This document shows positions 34,387-43,349 of a DNA stretch of 64,000 nucleotides, piece after piece. A program made the position numbers and the translations under genes. The DNA is taken from assembly GCA_023392535.1 (NCBI GenBank), contig JAEVYY010000014.1, positions 1 to 64,000 of the forward strand. Reading direction: 5' to 3'. A model generated the notes under the pieces. The model did not search any database. It was not told the DNA's origin and saw only the letters and a list, made by a program, of their open reading frames with translations. The DNA is from Bacillota bacterium. Its GTDB lineage: Bacteria > Bacillota > Clostridia > Lachnospirales > Lachnospiraceae. Positions within the stretch are counted from its first letter, which is position 1; each line of letters opens with the position of its first letter.

Positions 34387-35322
34387 ATGAAAACGGAAGA
34401 ACGATTGACAAAGGCATTTAAAAATGCTTCAACGGTATTTTTTGATAAAAATTCAAAATTGGTTTTCTTTAGCGACAGCCATAGAGGTGATGATAGTATT
34501 TCGGATGAGTTTACCAGAAATCAGAATATCTTCTTGCATGCATTGAATTATTATTATAAAGAAGGTTATGTCTATGTAGAAGTGGGCGATGGCGACGAAT
34601 TGTGGGAATACAAAAATTTCAGTGTGATACGATTGGCTCATACGGATGTTTTCACAGTGATTAAAAAGTTCTATGATGCAGGTCGTTTTATCTTGTTATA
34701 TGGAAATCATAATATATATCTGAAATCCAAACGTTTTGTGAAAGCAAATTATTATCAATATTACGATGAATATAAACAAGAGAAGGTGGAACTCTTCAAG
34801 GGACTTGTACCAAAAGAAGCTTTGGTTCTTAAATACGTGGATAATCAGCAGAAAATTTTTGTCCTACATGGTCATCAAGGGGATTTTATGAACGATCAAT
34901 TGTGGATAATTCCTATGTTATTGCTGAGATATTTTTGGAGATATTTGCATCTTGTGGGGTTCGGCAATCCTACCAGCCCGGCGCGCAATCTATACAAGAG
35001 ACATAAAGTGGAAAAAATATATACAGAATGGATAAAGAAACATAAGATGATGCTTATCTGTGGACATACACATAGGCCTAAATTTCCTAAGGCAGATGAA
35101 CTACCTTATTTTAATACGGGATGTTGTATTCGAACACGCGGTATCTCAGGGATCGAGATCATAAATGGTGAGATATTAATGGTTGACTGGAGAGTTTCGG
35201 CAGATCAAGATGGAAAATTGTGTATTCGACGAACGGTGGTCAGAGGGCCAGAACCGATTGAAAATTACGATTGTAAAAATAATACCTATTCCAAACATTG
35301 TAAACAATGTGACGAAGATTGA
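34387..35322 (+). CDS. Calcineurin-like metallophosphoesterase
   Basis: A 311-residue protein with the complete binuclear metal set: FFSDSHRGDD, YVEVGDGDELWEYKN, LLYGNHN, VLHGHQGDF and ICGHTHRPKFP. The GDxDELW form resembles LpxH/UDP-sugar diphosphatase-like members more than the cyclic-nucleotide group. It follows the glucan synthase genes by 34 bases with GGAGG and is probably in their operon. It might hydrolyse a nucleotide-sugar or lipid-linked intermediate, which is inference. The C-terminus is Cys-rich (YDCKNNTYSKHCKQCDED), possibly a small metal site. Confidence 0.8.
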   Translation: MKTEERLTKAFKNASTVFFDKNSKLVFFSDSHRGDDSISDEFTRNQNIFLHALNYYYKEGYVYVEVGDGDELWEYKNFSVIRLAHTDVFTVIKKFYDAGRFILLYGNHNIYLKSKRFVKANYYQYYDEYKQEKVELFKGLVPKEALVLKYVDNQQKIFVLHGHQGDFMNDQLWIIPMLLLRYFWRYLHLVGFGNPTSPARNLYKRHKVEKIYTEWIKKHKMMLICGHTHRPKFPKADELPYFNTGCCIRTRGISGIEIINGEILMVDWRVSADQDGKLCIRRTVVRGPEPIENYDCKNNTYSKHCKQCDED

Positions 35323-35400
35323 ACAATACGACATTATTCAGAAGCATTTCTACATTTTTCGCATACTATAAAATAGGCTATTTGAAAGAGGTGATGTGAA

Positions 35401-36411
35401 ATGTATAGAATCCTGATGTGCGTCTTTAGTCCTCAGGTCTATCATGAAATGCAACATGGTTTTTTAGAATCAGGATGTATTGTAAAAAATATTTTAATAG
35501 GCAACGAATATAGTAATAAGTTTGATTCACTTAAGAAAACACTTACAGAAGCAATTGATGAATTTAAGCCTGATTTTGTTTTTTCCTATGGTTGGTGGAA
35601 AGATATCATTGATATAAACGCGTATTTCGATGTAATTGAGGAAAAAGGAATTTTTCATGTATGGTGGTCAGCGGATGATCCTATTTGCTGCGGTCAGGTA
35701 TCCCTGCCAGCAGCAAAAAGATCTAATTTGATATTTACTCCGGTAGAAGAACTCATTCCAGAGTATGCTAATTTTGGTATCAAAGCATACCTATTACCAA
35801 ATGCTTGTTCCGCCCATTGCGTTAAGAAGAAGCAGAAATCAGAATACAAGTGTGATATGTCACTGGTAGCTAATAATTATAGTTTTCGATCGGTAGATGA
35901 AGAATCAAAAAAAAGTATCTTTTATACGTTTCGGATCGATGGAATTCATCATATTTTGAAACCGCTGGTAACGGAAAAAATGAACGTAAAAGTGTATGGA
36001 AGATGGTGGACTGATTTCGATAGAGCATATATTCTGCCAACCGCTTTTTATGGTGGTGTATTACCAACGCAAGAAGTTCCTTATGTATATGCATCTTCTA
36101 AGATCGTATTGGGCATCCAACAAGTTGCTACTTCAAAGACGTATGTATCCGCAAGAACTTATGAAGCGTTGGGCTGCGGGGCTTTCCACATTACGCAATA
36201 CTCTGAAGGCGTGGAATATTACTTTAAAAAAGGAGTACACCTTGAATGGTCCAAATCACCGGAAGAAACCATGGAACTTGTAAAGTATTATCTGACGCAT
36301 GATGACAAAAGAGAAACAATAGCAAGGAACGGTCAGCAGGAAGTTGATAATAAGCACAGACTCATTCACAGGGCAGCAGTCATACTTGACACGATAGCTC
36401 ACCAAATTTAA
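35401..36411 (+). CDS. CgeB-like glycosyltransferase (GT1/GT4 fold)
   Basis: A 336-residue GT-B fold protein. The N-terminal half (YRILMCVFSPQVYHEM, FVFSYGWWKDIIDINAYFDVIEEKGIFHVWWSADDP) and the C-terminal half (VYGRWW, VPYVYASSKIVLGIQ, YVSARTYEALGCGAFHITQYSEGVEYYF, EWSKSPEETMELVKYYL) match the CgeB/Glyco_trans_1_2 group, named for a Bacillus spore-surface maturation protein. The E in SARTYEALGCG contacts the nucleotide sugar. No membrane segment is present. AGAGGTGATG precedes the ATG. It is the only plus-strand member of the glycosylation cluster. Confidence 0.8.
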   Translation: MYRILMCVFSPQVYHEMQHGFLESGCIVKNILIGNEYSNKFDSLKKTLTEAIDEFKPDFVFSYGWWKDIIDINAYFDVIEEKGIFHVWWSADDPICCGQVSLPAAKRSNLIFTPVEELIPEYANFGIKAYLLPNACSAHCVKKKQKSEYKCDMSLVANNYSFRSVDEESKKSIFYTFRIDGIHHILKPLVTEKMNVKVYGRWWTDFDRAYILPTAFYGGVLPTQEVPYVYASSKIVLGIQQVATSKTYVSARTYEALGCGAFHITQYSEGVEYYFKKGVHLEWSKSPEETMELVKYYLTHDDKRETIARNGQQEVDNKHRLIHRAAVILDTIAHQI

Positions 36412-36435
36412 ACGTATTTGAATAGGATAATGTAC

Positions 36436-36463
36436 ATTGGCAGCGGATAAATCCACTGCCAAT
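36436..36463. terminator. Hairpin between convergent genes, possible bidirectional terminator
   Basis: Stem ATTGGCAG / CTGCCAAT with a 12-base loop, between the CgeB-like gene and the convergent DNRLRE gene. There is no long T run on either side. Confidence 0.4.
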
Positions 36464-36504
36464 TAATATTCCTGCCATCTTAAATTAGTATTCATTTGCA
36501 TTTA

Positions 36505-37116
36505 TTAAGAAGTAATTTGTTCATCGGCATCAATGGTAACATCATTAATTACGACTTTACTGCTATTATGCTCAAAATGAGCTGACGTATCAGGTGATTC
36601 CGATGTTTCCTTTAAAGTCAGGATTAAGATTGGGTAAAAAGGTTCATGTAAAATAACATTTGTTCCAAAACCGACGGATGTGGCTTCATCAGTGCTTGTT
36701 AGTGCGATTCCAAAATTCGTAGAAGCATCGTCAATCCATTGAGTTACTAATTCCGTGATATCAATTCGAATCGTAGCAAATAGATTATCAGTTGAAATAT
36801 TAATATTGGTATCTATTGGTGTTAACGATGGTCTCGTGTTGTATGTTACGGTGTCTGTATCAACGGGAGAAGACACCTTATTGACAACTACGGGGGTTAG
36901 CGTATCTCCCGTTTTTGTAATAACTGCTAATTGAAGGATGGCGCTATCAATTTCGGATACTGGCAATAAAGCCAGTGCATAGTGAAGATAACTGATCGTC
37001 TTTTGAAAAGTCTTGTCAGTGCCGGCATAAATAACTGGATTCGTTTTGAAGTTTGTATCTGGAAATGCAGATGATACAAAAGTCGTTTCTGTTGTTTTAA
37101 GAAATTTAGTTGACAT
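36505..37116 (-). CDS. DNRLRE-domain structural surface protein
   Basis: A 203-residue beta-rich protein that appears to be a single DNRLRE domain: TETTFVSSAFPDTNFKTNPVIYAG at the start, LLPVSEIDSAILQLAVI, the VTYNTRPSL segment, and IRIDITELVTQWIDDASTNFGIALTS. These domains are found in large extracellular adhesion and structural proteins. No signal peptide is visible, so export would need another route or release with the mother cell. It is rich in Thr and Ser and sits beside six glycosyltransferase-type genes, so it is a candidate glycosylation target. AAGAGGG precedes the ATG. Confidence 0.75.
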   Translation of the reverse strand: MSTKFLKTTETTFVSSAFPDTNFKTNPVIYAGTDKTFQKTISYLHYALALLPVSEIDSAILQLAVITKTGDTLTPVVVNKVSSPVDTDTVTYNTRPSLTPIDTNINISTDNLFATIRIDITELVTQWIDDASTNFGIALTSTDEATSVGFGTNVILHEPFYPILILTLKETSESPDTSAHFEHNSSKVVINDVTIDADEQITS

Positions 37117-37210
37117 TGTTTAATACCCTCTTTCAGAAATTATTGTCGTTCCTACCGTATATTGTATGAAAAGATCTGAGGTTTTGTTACATGAAAAGAG
37201 CAAGCATGTA

Positions 37211-38311
37211 TCATAAAAATTGATCTATTACGGAGGCTCTTTTTTCCATTTGTTTCTTAAAATCAAATACTTCTCTGAATTTTTGCTGACCATTCATAGA
37301 TAATTGATATAATTTTTGGGGATCATGGTAATATTCCATAATGCTATCAGCAATACTTTTTGGATCAAGTGTAATGATAAAGATATTCTTTTTATGCTCA
37401 AAATATTGATTTTGATCGAGTTGATCGGTACAAAAAACGCAAACTCCATTTACACCAGCATCTATGCAGCAGCCAGTAGGAAAACCATCAAAATTTTTCC
37501 CAGGTATGAGGATAAAAGGGGCATTTGGTGATACAATAATATCCATCTTGGAATAAAAATCTGGAAAGAAACTGTGATCTTGAAGTCCGTGAAATTTGAT
37601 TCTATTAGTGATTCCTGTTGTATCAATGTCAGTACTGTCAAAATTACCTACAACATGGAAATTAATATCAGTTGCGGCAGCTGCAAGTTTTTTACATACA
37701 TCCATAAATATATGATAGCCTTTATCAATTCCCTGCACCATATACTTATGAGCCACAAAACAAATATCAAATGTTTTTTTGTCTGTACCATATCGCTTTT
37801 TCGAGGGTGTTGCTTTAAAATATTGTGGATGTGTCACTAGACCATAAATATATGCAATTTTATCAGGTGTAGTAAATCCGCGGTTAATAAGATAATCATA
37901 GGTCATCTTTTGGGTCACAATGACTTTTTTTAGAAGGGGAGATTGCAGGACTTTATTTAATTTCATATCTACTTCAGGATCATCAATCCAAAATGATCCC
38001 CCTGGATATAACTCAAATACAAAGGGCGTATTTGCCAATTCATAGACAAAGTAAAAGGCGTATGCGTTTCCTAAGAAAACAGAATAGTATAAGGAGGTGG
38101 AATTGCCGGTCCAATCGAACTGGTCAAAAGGCCTTACTCTGTTAGAAAACTGTGGAAAAGCAGCTACATATTCTTTATAATACATATCACATCTACTGGA
38201 AAATACCTCGCTGCCTGGGTACCTCTCCAAATAATAATTAAATTCTGAAATTCGAAATCCCGTTGTTAGATTTGGGAAAAAGTCGTCAACGATCGTAAGT
38301 TTACCGTCCAT
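37211..38311 (-). CDS. Glycosyltransferase, GT4-like
   Basis: A 366-residue GT-B fold protein. The N-terminal acceptor half is divergent (DDFFPNLTTGFRISEFNYYLERYP, VFELYPGGSFW). The C-terminal half carries FDICFVAHKYMVQGIDKGYHIFMDVCKKL, VGNFDSTDI, IKFHGLQDHSFFPDFYSKMDIIVSPN, and DGFPTGCCIDAGVNGVCVFCT in place of the usual EGFGLP..EAMA loop. The donor sugar is unknown. It is transcribed with the GT2 gene 65 bases upstream. Confidence 0.75.
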   Translation of the reverse strand: MDGKLTIVDDFFPNLTTGFRISEFNYYLERYPGSEVFSSRCDMYYKEYVAAFPQFSNRVRPFDQFDWTGNSTSLYYSVFLGNAYAFYFVYELANTPFVFELYPGGSFWIDDPEVDMKLNKVLQSPLLKKVIVTQKMTYDYLINRGFTTPDKIAYIYGLVTHPQYFKATPSKKRYGTDKKTFDICFVAHKYMVQGIDKGYHIFMDVCKKLAAAATDINFHVVGNFDSTDIDTTGITNRIKFHGLQDHSFFPDFYSKMDIIVSPNAPFILIPGKNFDGFPTGCCIDAGVNGVCVFCTDQLDQNQYFEHKKNIFIITLDPKSIADSIMEYYHDPQKLYQLSMNGQQKFREVFDFKKQMEKRASVIDQFL

Positions 38312-38376
38312 TACAAAATAGGAACCTCCGTTCTTATTATTTCAAATCTACAAAAATCTCTATCAAATATCTTTCG

Positions 38377-39276
38377 CTAATTAGAGTTTACTGCATAATA
38401 ATTAAAATTTTCCATGGCCCAGTCCATATGGTAAAAATGTGTAGAATAGGATATTGGATCATGAATGGAAGCGCAATAAACGGTTCTCTTACCTTGATTT
38501 AACTCATTAAAAAATTCGATATATTTCCAGCGGTATGCGGTAGAGAAAGATAAATTCTTATATTTACTGTTTCTTATATCAAAGCAAGTCTTTGTTATTT
38601 TATCGAGCTTGCAAAAAGGAGAGACTTCACAATTCTGACAAGGAATGGTCTGTGTTAGATCAATTGCGATATCATTTATCAGACCTACCTTATAGGGCGT
38701 GTAATTATGAATTCTAACGGATAATTCCGCATCTCCATAACCATTTTCTTCACACCAGTAACCTATGATAGGGAACAACTCTGGTCTGATGCATTGGCAA
38801 TGCCCAGGAACAAAATTACGAATGGTGCCAACTTCACAGGATATTAATTGATTATAACTTACTCCATTTCTAAAGATGGGAAGCACATCAGGCTCATACC
38901 CTGGAAGTGGTATGGGTCTGGGTACACCAAGGAGTCCCACCTCGGGAAACGTCTCAAAAACTCTCATAAAACGACTGATCCAATCAGGAGAATATAAATA
39001 TACATCACTTTCAAGTACGATGAAAAACTGATCAGGCTTCCTATGTGTCAGATTTAAGTTTATGGGGTAGATAGGTCCCAGATTTGCAGGTAATCTGGTT
39101 CGTGATTTAATGCGGCTGTCATGCAAGCTTTGTATAAAATCCCAGCTATCATCCTGTGAATTACTGTCGACAATATGGAGTTCAAAATCATCTGTTGTTC
39201 TCAAAAGAGATCTTAAGTTCCTTCCTGTTAAGCCAAGCCTATGAAATGTGGAATAACTGATTAACGGTGGTATCAT
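38377..39276 (-). CDS. GT2-family glycosyltransferase with CX2CX5CX8C motif (copy A)
   Basis: A 299-residue GT-A fold enzyme: PLISYSTFHRLGLTGRNLRSLLRTTDDFELHIVDSNSQDDSW at the start, and LESDVYL as the metal-binding DxD equivalent. The region after the catalytic half holds CQNCEVSPFCKLDKITKTC, a CX2CX5CX8C arrangement kept exactly in its two paralogues. It could bind a structural zinc or an iron-sulfur cluster; neither is standard for GT2. ATG at 39276 follows GAGG with a 7-base spacing, matching the MLPP start of copy C; an upstream TTG at 39282 is less likely. Confidence 0.78.
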   Translation of the reverse strand: MIPPLISYSTFHRLGLTGRNLRSLLRTTDDFELHIVDSNSQDDSWDFIQSLHDSRIKSRTRLPANLGPIYPINLNLTHRKPDQFFIVLESDVYLYSPDWISRFMRVFETFPEVGLLGVPRPIPLPGYEPDVLPIFRNGVSYNQLISCEVGTIRNFVPGHCQCIRPELFPIIGYWCEENGYGDAELSVRIHNYTPYKVGLINDIAIDLTQTIPCQNCEVSPFCKLDKITKTCFDIRNSKYKNLSFSTAYRWKYIEFFNELNQGKRTVYCASIHDPISYSTHFYHMDWAMENFNYYAVNSN

Positions 39277-39303
39277 GATCAAACCTCTATTTTTTCTATA
39301 AAA

Positions 39304-39360
39304 ATAACAAAAACAACTTTCTAGAAAAGTATCGAGCGGTATGACTGCAGAAAGTTGTTT
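39304..39360 (-). terminator. Terminator after GT2 copy B
   Basis: On the minus strand, AAACAACTTTCT pairs with AGAAAGTTGTTT across a 26-base loop and is followed by T-rich sequence. It separates the upstream glycan operon from the copy A gene. Confidence 0.6.
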
Positions 39361-39371
39361 CTGTTATCCAT

Positions 39372-40418
39372 TTAATTAGAATTTTTAATATAATAATCAA
39401 AATTTTCGAATGCCCACATTTGGTTATAAACACATTTTTTCATGGATTCCGGGTCATGGACTGACGCTGAATAAGCGGTTCTCTTGCCTTCCGCTAATTC
39501 CTTGAAAATTTCTTTATATTTCCAACCATGTTTTCGGACAAAGGATTCATTATAGTTTGCCGACTTACTTATGGAAAAACAAGTATTTACACTTCTGCCA
39601 AGTTTACAGATATCTCTTCCCATACAAACATTACAACCGATATATTGAGTCATATCGATATCAATCGTGGTTACGTATCCAACCGTATAGGGGGTATAAT
39701 GAACGACTCTTGGAGAAAGCTCTGCATCTCCATAACCACATTCCTCATTCCAGTAGCCAATTTTTTCAATCAGTTCTGGTCTTAAACATTGCAATTGCCC
39801 TGGAATAAAATCCAGATCCACTCCTACAGAAGCATTCTTTAATTGCAGATAGTTTATATTTCCATTTTCTCTTGGTATAACAGGTGGCATATACCTTGGG
39901 TACGGATTATCTCTTACGACTCCCAACATACCAACTTCCGGGAATGCATTAAAAACTTCCATAAAACGGGCGATCCAATTTTTTGTTTTTATGAAAGTAT
40001 CACTATCAATGGTAATAAAATATTGCCCTGGTTTTCTTTTTGTAAGGCTATAGTTCAGCGGGTAGATAGGACCCAGATTTAAACTAAATCGGGTTTTTGA
40101 TTTAATCCGACTGTCATCTAAGCTGTTGATATAATCCCAGGTATTGTCCTTTGAATTGCAATCAATAATGTGTAATTCAAAATCTTCATCAGAATCCAGT
40201 ATATTACTTAAATTTTTTATGGTCAGACCCATACGGTTAAAAGTTACAAAATTTATAAATGGAGGAATGGTAGATATTTCACTTTTCGTGATCTCGTTAT
40301 TTTCATTTTGTTCACAAGAATCTATATAATCATATTTTTTGCTGAATTCCTTTTCATTTATATTTTTTTCTGTTTCGTTAAATTGGTTATAATTACTACC
40401 ATTAAATGATTGCTTCAA
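39372..40418 (-). CDS. GT2-family glycosyltransferase with CX2CX5CX8C motif (copy B)
   Basis: A 348-residue protein, a paralogue of copies A and C with an added N-terminal extension of about 50 residues rich in Asn, Glu and Lys. The catalytic part begins IPPFINFVTFNRMGLTIKNLSNILDSDEDFELHIIDCNSKDNTW; TIDSDTF is the DxD motif, and CNVCMGRDICKLGRSVNTC is the Cys motif. TTG start with AAAGGA nine bases upstream. The extension may anchor the enzyme to a partner. Confidence 0.78.
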   Translation of the reverse strand: MKQSFNGSNYNQFNETEKNINEKEFSKKYDYIDSCEQNENNEITKSEISTIPPFINFVTFNRMGLTIKNLSNILDSDEDFELHIIDCNSKDNTWDYINSLDDSRIKSKTRFSLNLGPIYPLNYSLTKRKPGQYFITIDSDTFIKTKNWIARFMEVFNAFPEVGMLGVVRDNPYPRYMPPVIPRENGNINYLQLKNASVGVDLDFIPGQLQCLRPELIEKIGYWNEECGYGDAELSPRVVHYTPYTVGYVTTIDIDMTQYIGCNVCMGRDICKLGRSVNTCFSISKSANYNESFVRKHGWKYKEIFKELAEGKRTAYSASVHDPESMKKCVYNQMWAFENFDYYIKNSN

Positions 40419-40457
40419 TTTCAGCAGTCCTTTCTATTTTTTATTTTCATTAATAAG

Positions 40458-41117
40458 TTATATAGGTCTTAAGAATTTTATCGGTTTTGCAGGTACGCCA
40501 ACGGCAGTACAAAACGCTGGAATATCTTTTATGACGACGGAACCAGCACCTAAAATACTAAAGGTTCCCACATTTTTTTTCTGTATTACGGTAGTTTTTG
40601 AACCTATTTCACAACCTTCTTTGATAGTAACGTTTCCTGCGAGTGAGACATTCCAATAAAGAGAAGAATAATCTTCAATTACAGTATCATGACCGATGCC
40701 GCATCCAGGATTGATGCAGATGTGGTTGCCTATTTTTGTATTTACGGATATAAAAGTATTACTGCAAATGATGCAGTCATAACCTATTTCACTATATTTA
40801 TTTATTTTTGCGCTAGGGTGTACCAAAGTAGCATAATTGATGTTTGCCCCGTTCAATTTTTTTATTAGCTTATATTTATCTCTAGGATTCCCAAGTGCAC
40901 AAACGGCCCATATTCTTTTTCTGTTTAAGAACCAGCCAAAGTCTCCAAGTACCGGGCTGTCATTAATGATAGAACCTTGTTTTTCCACTGTTTCGTCAAC
41001 ATAGCCCAATAGGTTCCATTTTTTTTTATCCTGGTTGATATCCTTTATGAGTTGTGCTACTTCTTTTCCTAAGCCGCCAGCGCCAATAATGACGATATCC
41101 TTCCTGGAATCAGCCAT
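40458..41117 (-). CDS. Sugar O/N-acetyltransferase, NeuD/PglD type
   Basis: A 219-residue protein. It has an N-terminal Rossmann-like PglD domain (DIVIIGAGGLGKEVAQLIKDIN, LGYVDET, CALGNPRDKYKLIKKL) and a C-terminal left-handed beta-helix of hexapeptide repeats (AKINKYSEIGYDCIICSNTFISVNTKIGNHICINPGCGIGHDTVIEDY, SLAGNVTIKEGCEIGSKTTVIQ). The GIGHD His is the expected catalytic base. Enzymes of this type acetylate the amino group of a nucleotide-linked amino sugar. The ATG at 41117 overlaps the aminotransferase stop by 8 bases; the GTG at 41141 would overlap further and is less likely. Confidence 0.85.
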   Translation of the reverse strand: MADSRKDIVIIGAGGLGKEVAQLIKDINQDKKKWNLLGYVDETVEKQGSIINDSPVLGDFGWFLNRKRIWAVCALGNPRDKYKLIKKLNGANINYATLVHPSAKINKYSEIGYDCIICSNTFISVNTKIGNHICINPGCGIGHDTVIEDYSSLYWNVSLAGNVTIKEGCEIGSKTTVIQKKNVGTFSILGAGSVVIKDIPAFCTAVGVPAKPIKFLRPI

Positions 41118-42240
41118 TTCGAATCTCTTTGATAATATCACAGATTTTTTCTACGTCGCCGCTGGTCATTCTTCCGTGTAGTGGTAGAGAGAGCACTTTG
41201 CCAACAATTTTGTTAGCAACTCTAAGTTCTTGCTTGGAGGAGGACGGATAATTTTTGTAACATGGGAAGTTACTGCACAAAGGAGAAAAATATTTTCTTG
41301 CTATTACATTATATTCTATTAACTTATCAAATACTTCATCACGTGAAAGTCCAAATTCATCTTTATCTATTTTTATTACGAAATAAGCATAGTTATGCGT
41401 AATACCTTCTAAATCTTTACTGGTTGTAATACCAGGAACATCTTTCAGCATATCCCTATATAAATTTGTTATTACTTTTCTTTTCTCTATTTCTTCCTTC
41501 ACTTTGTCAAGAAGCAATATCCCTACGGCTGCCTGTATTTCATTTAACTTACCATTTGTCCCAGGTTCCGTTACCTCATCGATACAACGTATTCCAAAAT
41601 TTCTTAAAGAATCTGCCCGCTCCTTAAAATTAGGATTCTTGAAGACTAGACCACCGCCTTCAATCGTATGGTAGATTTTAGTCGCATGAAAGCTGAACAT
41701 GGATATATCTCCATATGATGAAATTGGTGTATCGTTCACTTTAACTCCAAAAGCGTGCGCTGCATCGTATAAGATCTTGAGTCCATGTTTATCTGCGATT
41801 TTTTGTATTTTTTCTACATTACAGGGATACCCAAATACGTGTACCGGTAAAATGGCTGTAGTTCGTTCGGTTATTAATGATTCAATTAAATCAGGATTCA
41901 TATTAAAGGTATCTTCTTCAATATCACAAAATACAGGTCTTAAATTGTTCCAAAACAAAGAGTGAGTAGTTGCTGCAAATGTAAAGGGAGTGGTAATCAC
42001 TTCCCCTGACAATCTTAATATTTTACAAGCTAACTGTAATGCGACTGTTCCATTACAAAAAACTGATAGGTATTCAGCATTTAAAAAAGCAGATAGATCT
42101 TTTTCGAGCTGTTTTACCATGTTTCCATTATTACTCAACTGCTTACTTTCCCAAATCACCTTAAGCATTTTATTAAATTCATCCATGTCAGGAAGTAAAG
42201 GTTGTGTGATATAGAAAGGTTTTTTAAAAGGTTCTATCAT
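41110..42240 (-). CDS. DegT/DnrJ/EryC1/StrS-family sugar aminotransferase
   Basis: A 376-residue PLP enzyme. Lys188 in FSFHATKIYHTIEGGG is the PLP Schiff-base residue, and YDAAHAFG (D159) contacts the pyridine. The N-terminus ITQPLLPDMDEFNKMLKVIWESKQLSNNG and the loop FCNGTVALQLACKIL are typical. It transfers an amino group to a nucleotide-linked 4-keto or 3-keto sugar. With the acetyltransferase that overlaps it downstream, it would make an acetamido-dideoxysugar donor. ATG at 42240 is chosen because AGGAAGG lies 9-11 bases upstream; GTG at 42252 abuts that site. No matching 4,6-dehydratase is in the window. Confidence 0.88.
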   Translation of the reverse strand: MIEPFKKPFYITQPLLPDMDEFNKMLKVIWESKQLSNNGNMVKQLEKDLSAFLNAEYLSVFCNGTVALQLACKILRLSGEVITTPFTFAATTHSLFWNNLRPVFCDIEEDTFNMNPDLIESLITERTTAILPVHVFGYPCNVEKIQKIADKHGLKILYDAAHAFGVKVNDTPISSYGDISMFSFHATKIYHTIEGGGLVFKNPNFKERADSLRNFGIRCIDEVTEPGTNGKLNEIQAAVGILLLDKVKEEIEKRKVITNLYRDMLKDVPGITTSKDLEGITHNYAYFVIKIDKDEFGLSRDEVFDKLIEYNVIARKYFSPLCSNFPCYKNYPSSSKQELRVANKIVGKVLSLPLHGRMTSGDVEKICDIIKEIRNG

Positions 42241-42280
42241 AGTTAGTTTCACCTTCCTAAAATTATTATAGTACTATTGT

Positions 42281-43180
42281 TTAATTTGCATTATTGATAA
42301 AATAAGCTAAATTTTCTTGTGCCCATTCGGCATTATAGATATGATTTGAAATGGAGTCGATATCATTGGCAGAAGCGCAATACACTGGGCGTACACCACT
42401 TTTTAGATCATTTAATGTTTCTTCAAATTTCCATCTATAATTTTCTTTAAATTCATTATTTTTATTTAATTTTTGATAATTCGTAAAGCAGGTTTCCGTA
42501 ACTTTATTGAGATGGCATTGTGTTCTGTAATCGCAGTTATTGCAATCTATTTTCTGAGGCATTTGAATACTTATATTAGTGACAAAACCAGTTTTAAAAG
42601 AAGTATAATTATTAATTCGGTTTGCAAGTTCGATTTGGCCAAAATAATTCTCTTCACACCAATAACCAATTTCATTGATAAGTTCAGGTCTGAGACAGAT
42701 GCAACATCCAGGGACATAATTTTTTTCTATGTTAGGCTGACTGTTATCCACCTCCAGATAAAAAATGCTTCCTTTTACTTTCGGTAGTATAGGAGGCAAT
42801 GGCTCTATGTCAGGAGGGTCTCTTTGTATTCCTAGCATACCGACTTCTGGAAAAGTTTCAAATACTTTTGAGAATCGGGATATCCAATCCTTTGTTTCTA
42901 TATAAACATCATTATCTACAGAGATAAAATATTGGTCTGGCCTTCTTTTTAAAAGATTTAAATTCAGAGCATAAATCTGCCCAAAATTCAGATTAATTCT
43001 TGCCTTGGATATAATACGGCTATCTTTTATAGTCTGGAGGTATTGCCAGGTACCGTCAGTCGAACCGTTATCAATTATGTGCATTTCGAAATCATCACTT
43101 GAACTAAGAATCGATTTAAGATTCTTAACTGTTAAGCCTAAGCGGTTAAAAGTAACATAACTTAAAAGCGGAGGTAACAT
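42281..43180 (-). CDS. GT2-family glycosyltransferase with CX2CX5CX8C motif (copy C)
   Basis: A 299-residue paralogue of copies A and B: LPPLLSYVTFNRLGLTVKNLKSILSSSDDFEMHIIDNGSTDGTW, DxD as SVDNDVYI, and CNNCDYRTQCHLNKVTETC. It is the first gene of the minus-strand operon that continues with the aminotransferase and acetyltransferase, linking the modified sugar to this enzyme family. Confidence 0.8.
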   Translation of the reverse strand: MLPPLLSYVTFNRLGLTVKNLKSILSSSDDFEMHIIDNGSTDGTWQYLQTIKDSRIISKARINLNFGQIYALNLNLLKRRPDQYFISVDNDVYIETKDWISRFSKVFETFPEVGMLGIQRDPPDIEPLPPILPKVKGSIFYLEVDNSQPNIEKNYVPGCCICLRPELINEIGYWCEENYFGQIELANRINNYTSFKTGFVTNISIQMPQKIDCNNCDYRTQCHLNKVTETCFTNYQKLNKNNEFKENYRWKFEETLNDLKSGVRPVYCASANDIDSISNHIYNAEWAQENLAYFINNAN

Positions 43181-43349
43181 ACAGTTATAGCCTTTCCTTA
43201 TAAGTTTTATGGTTAGTCTATTTTATGTAGATGCATAAAAAATGCTACAGAAACCATTACTTTATTTTGGATGCAAATTATTTGATAACAAATCAACATT
43301 TAAGGTTCATAGCATATATTATAATTGAATGTAATGACTATTATATGAG

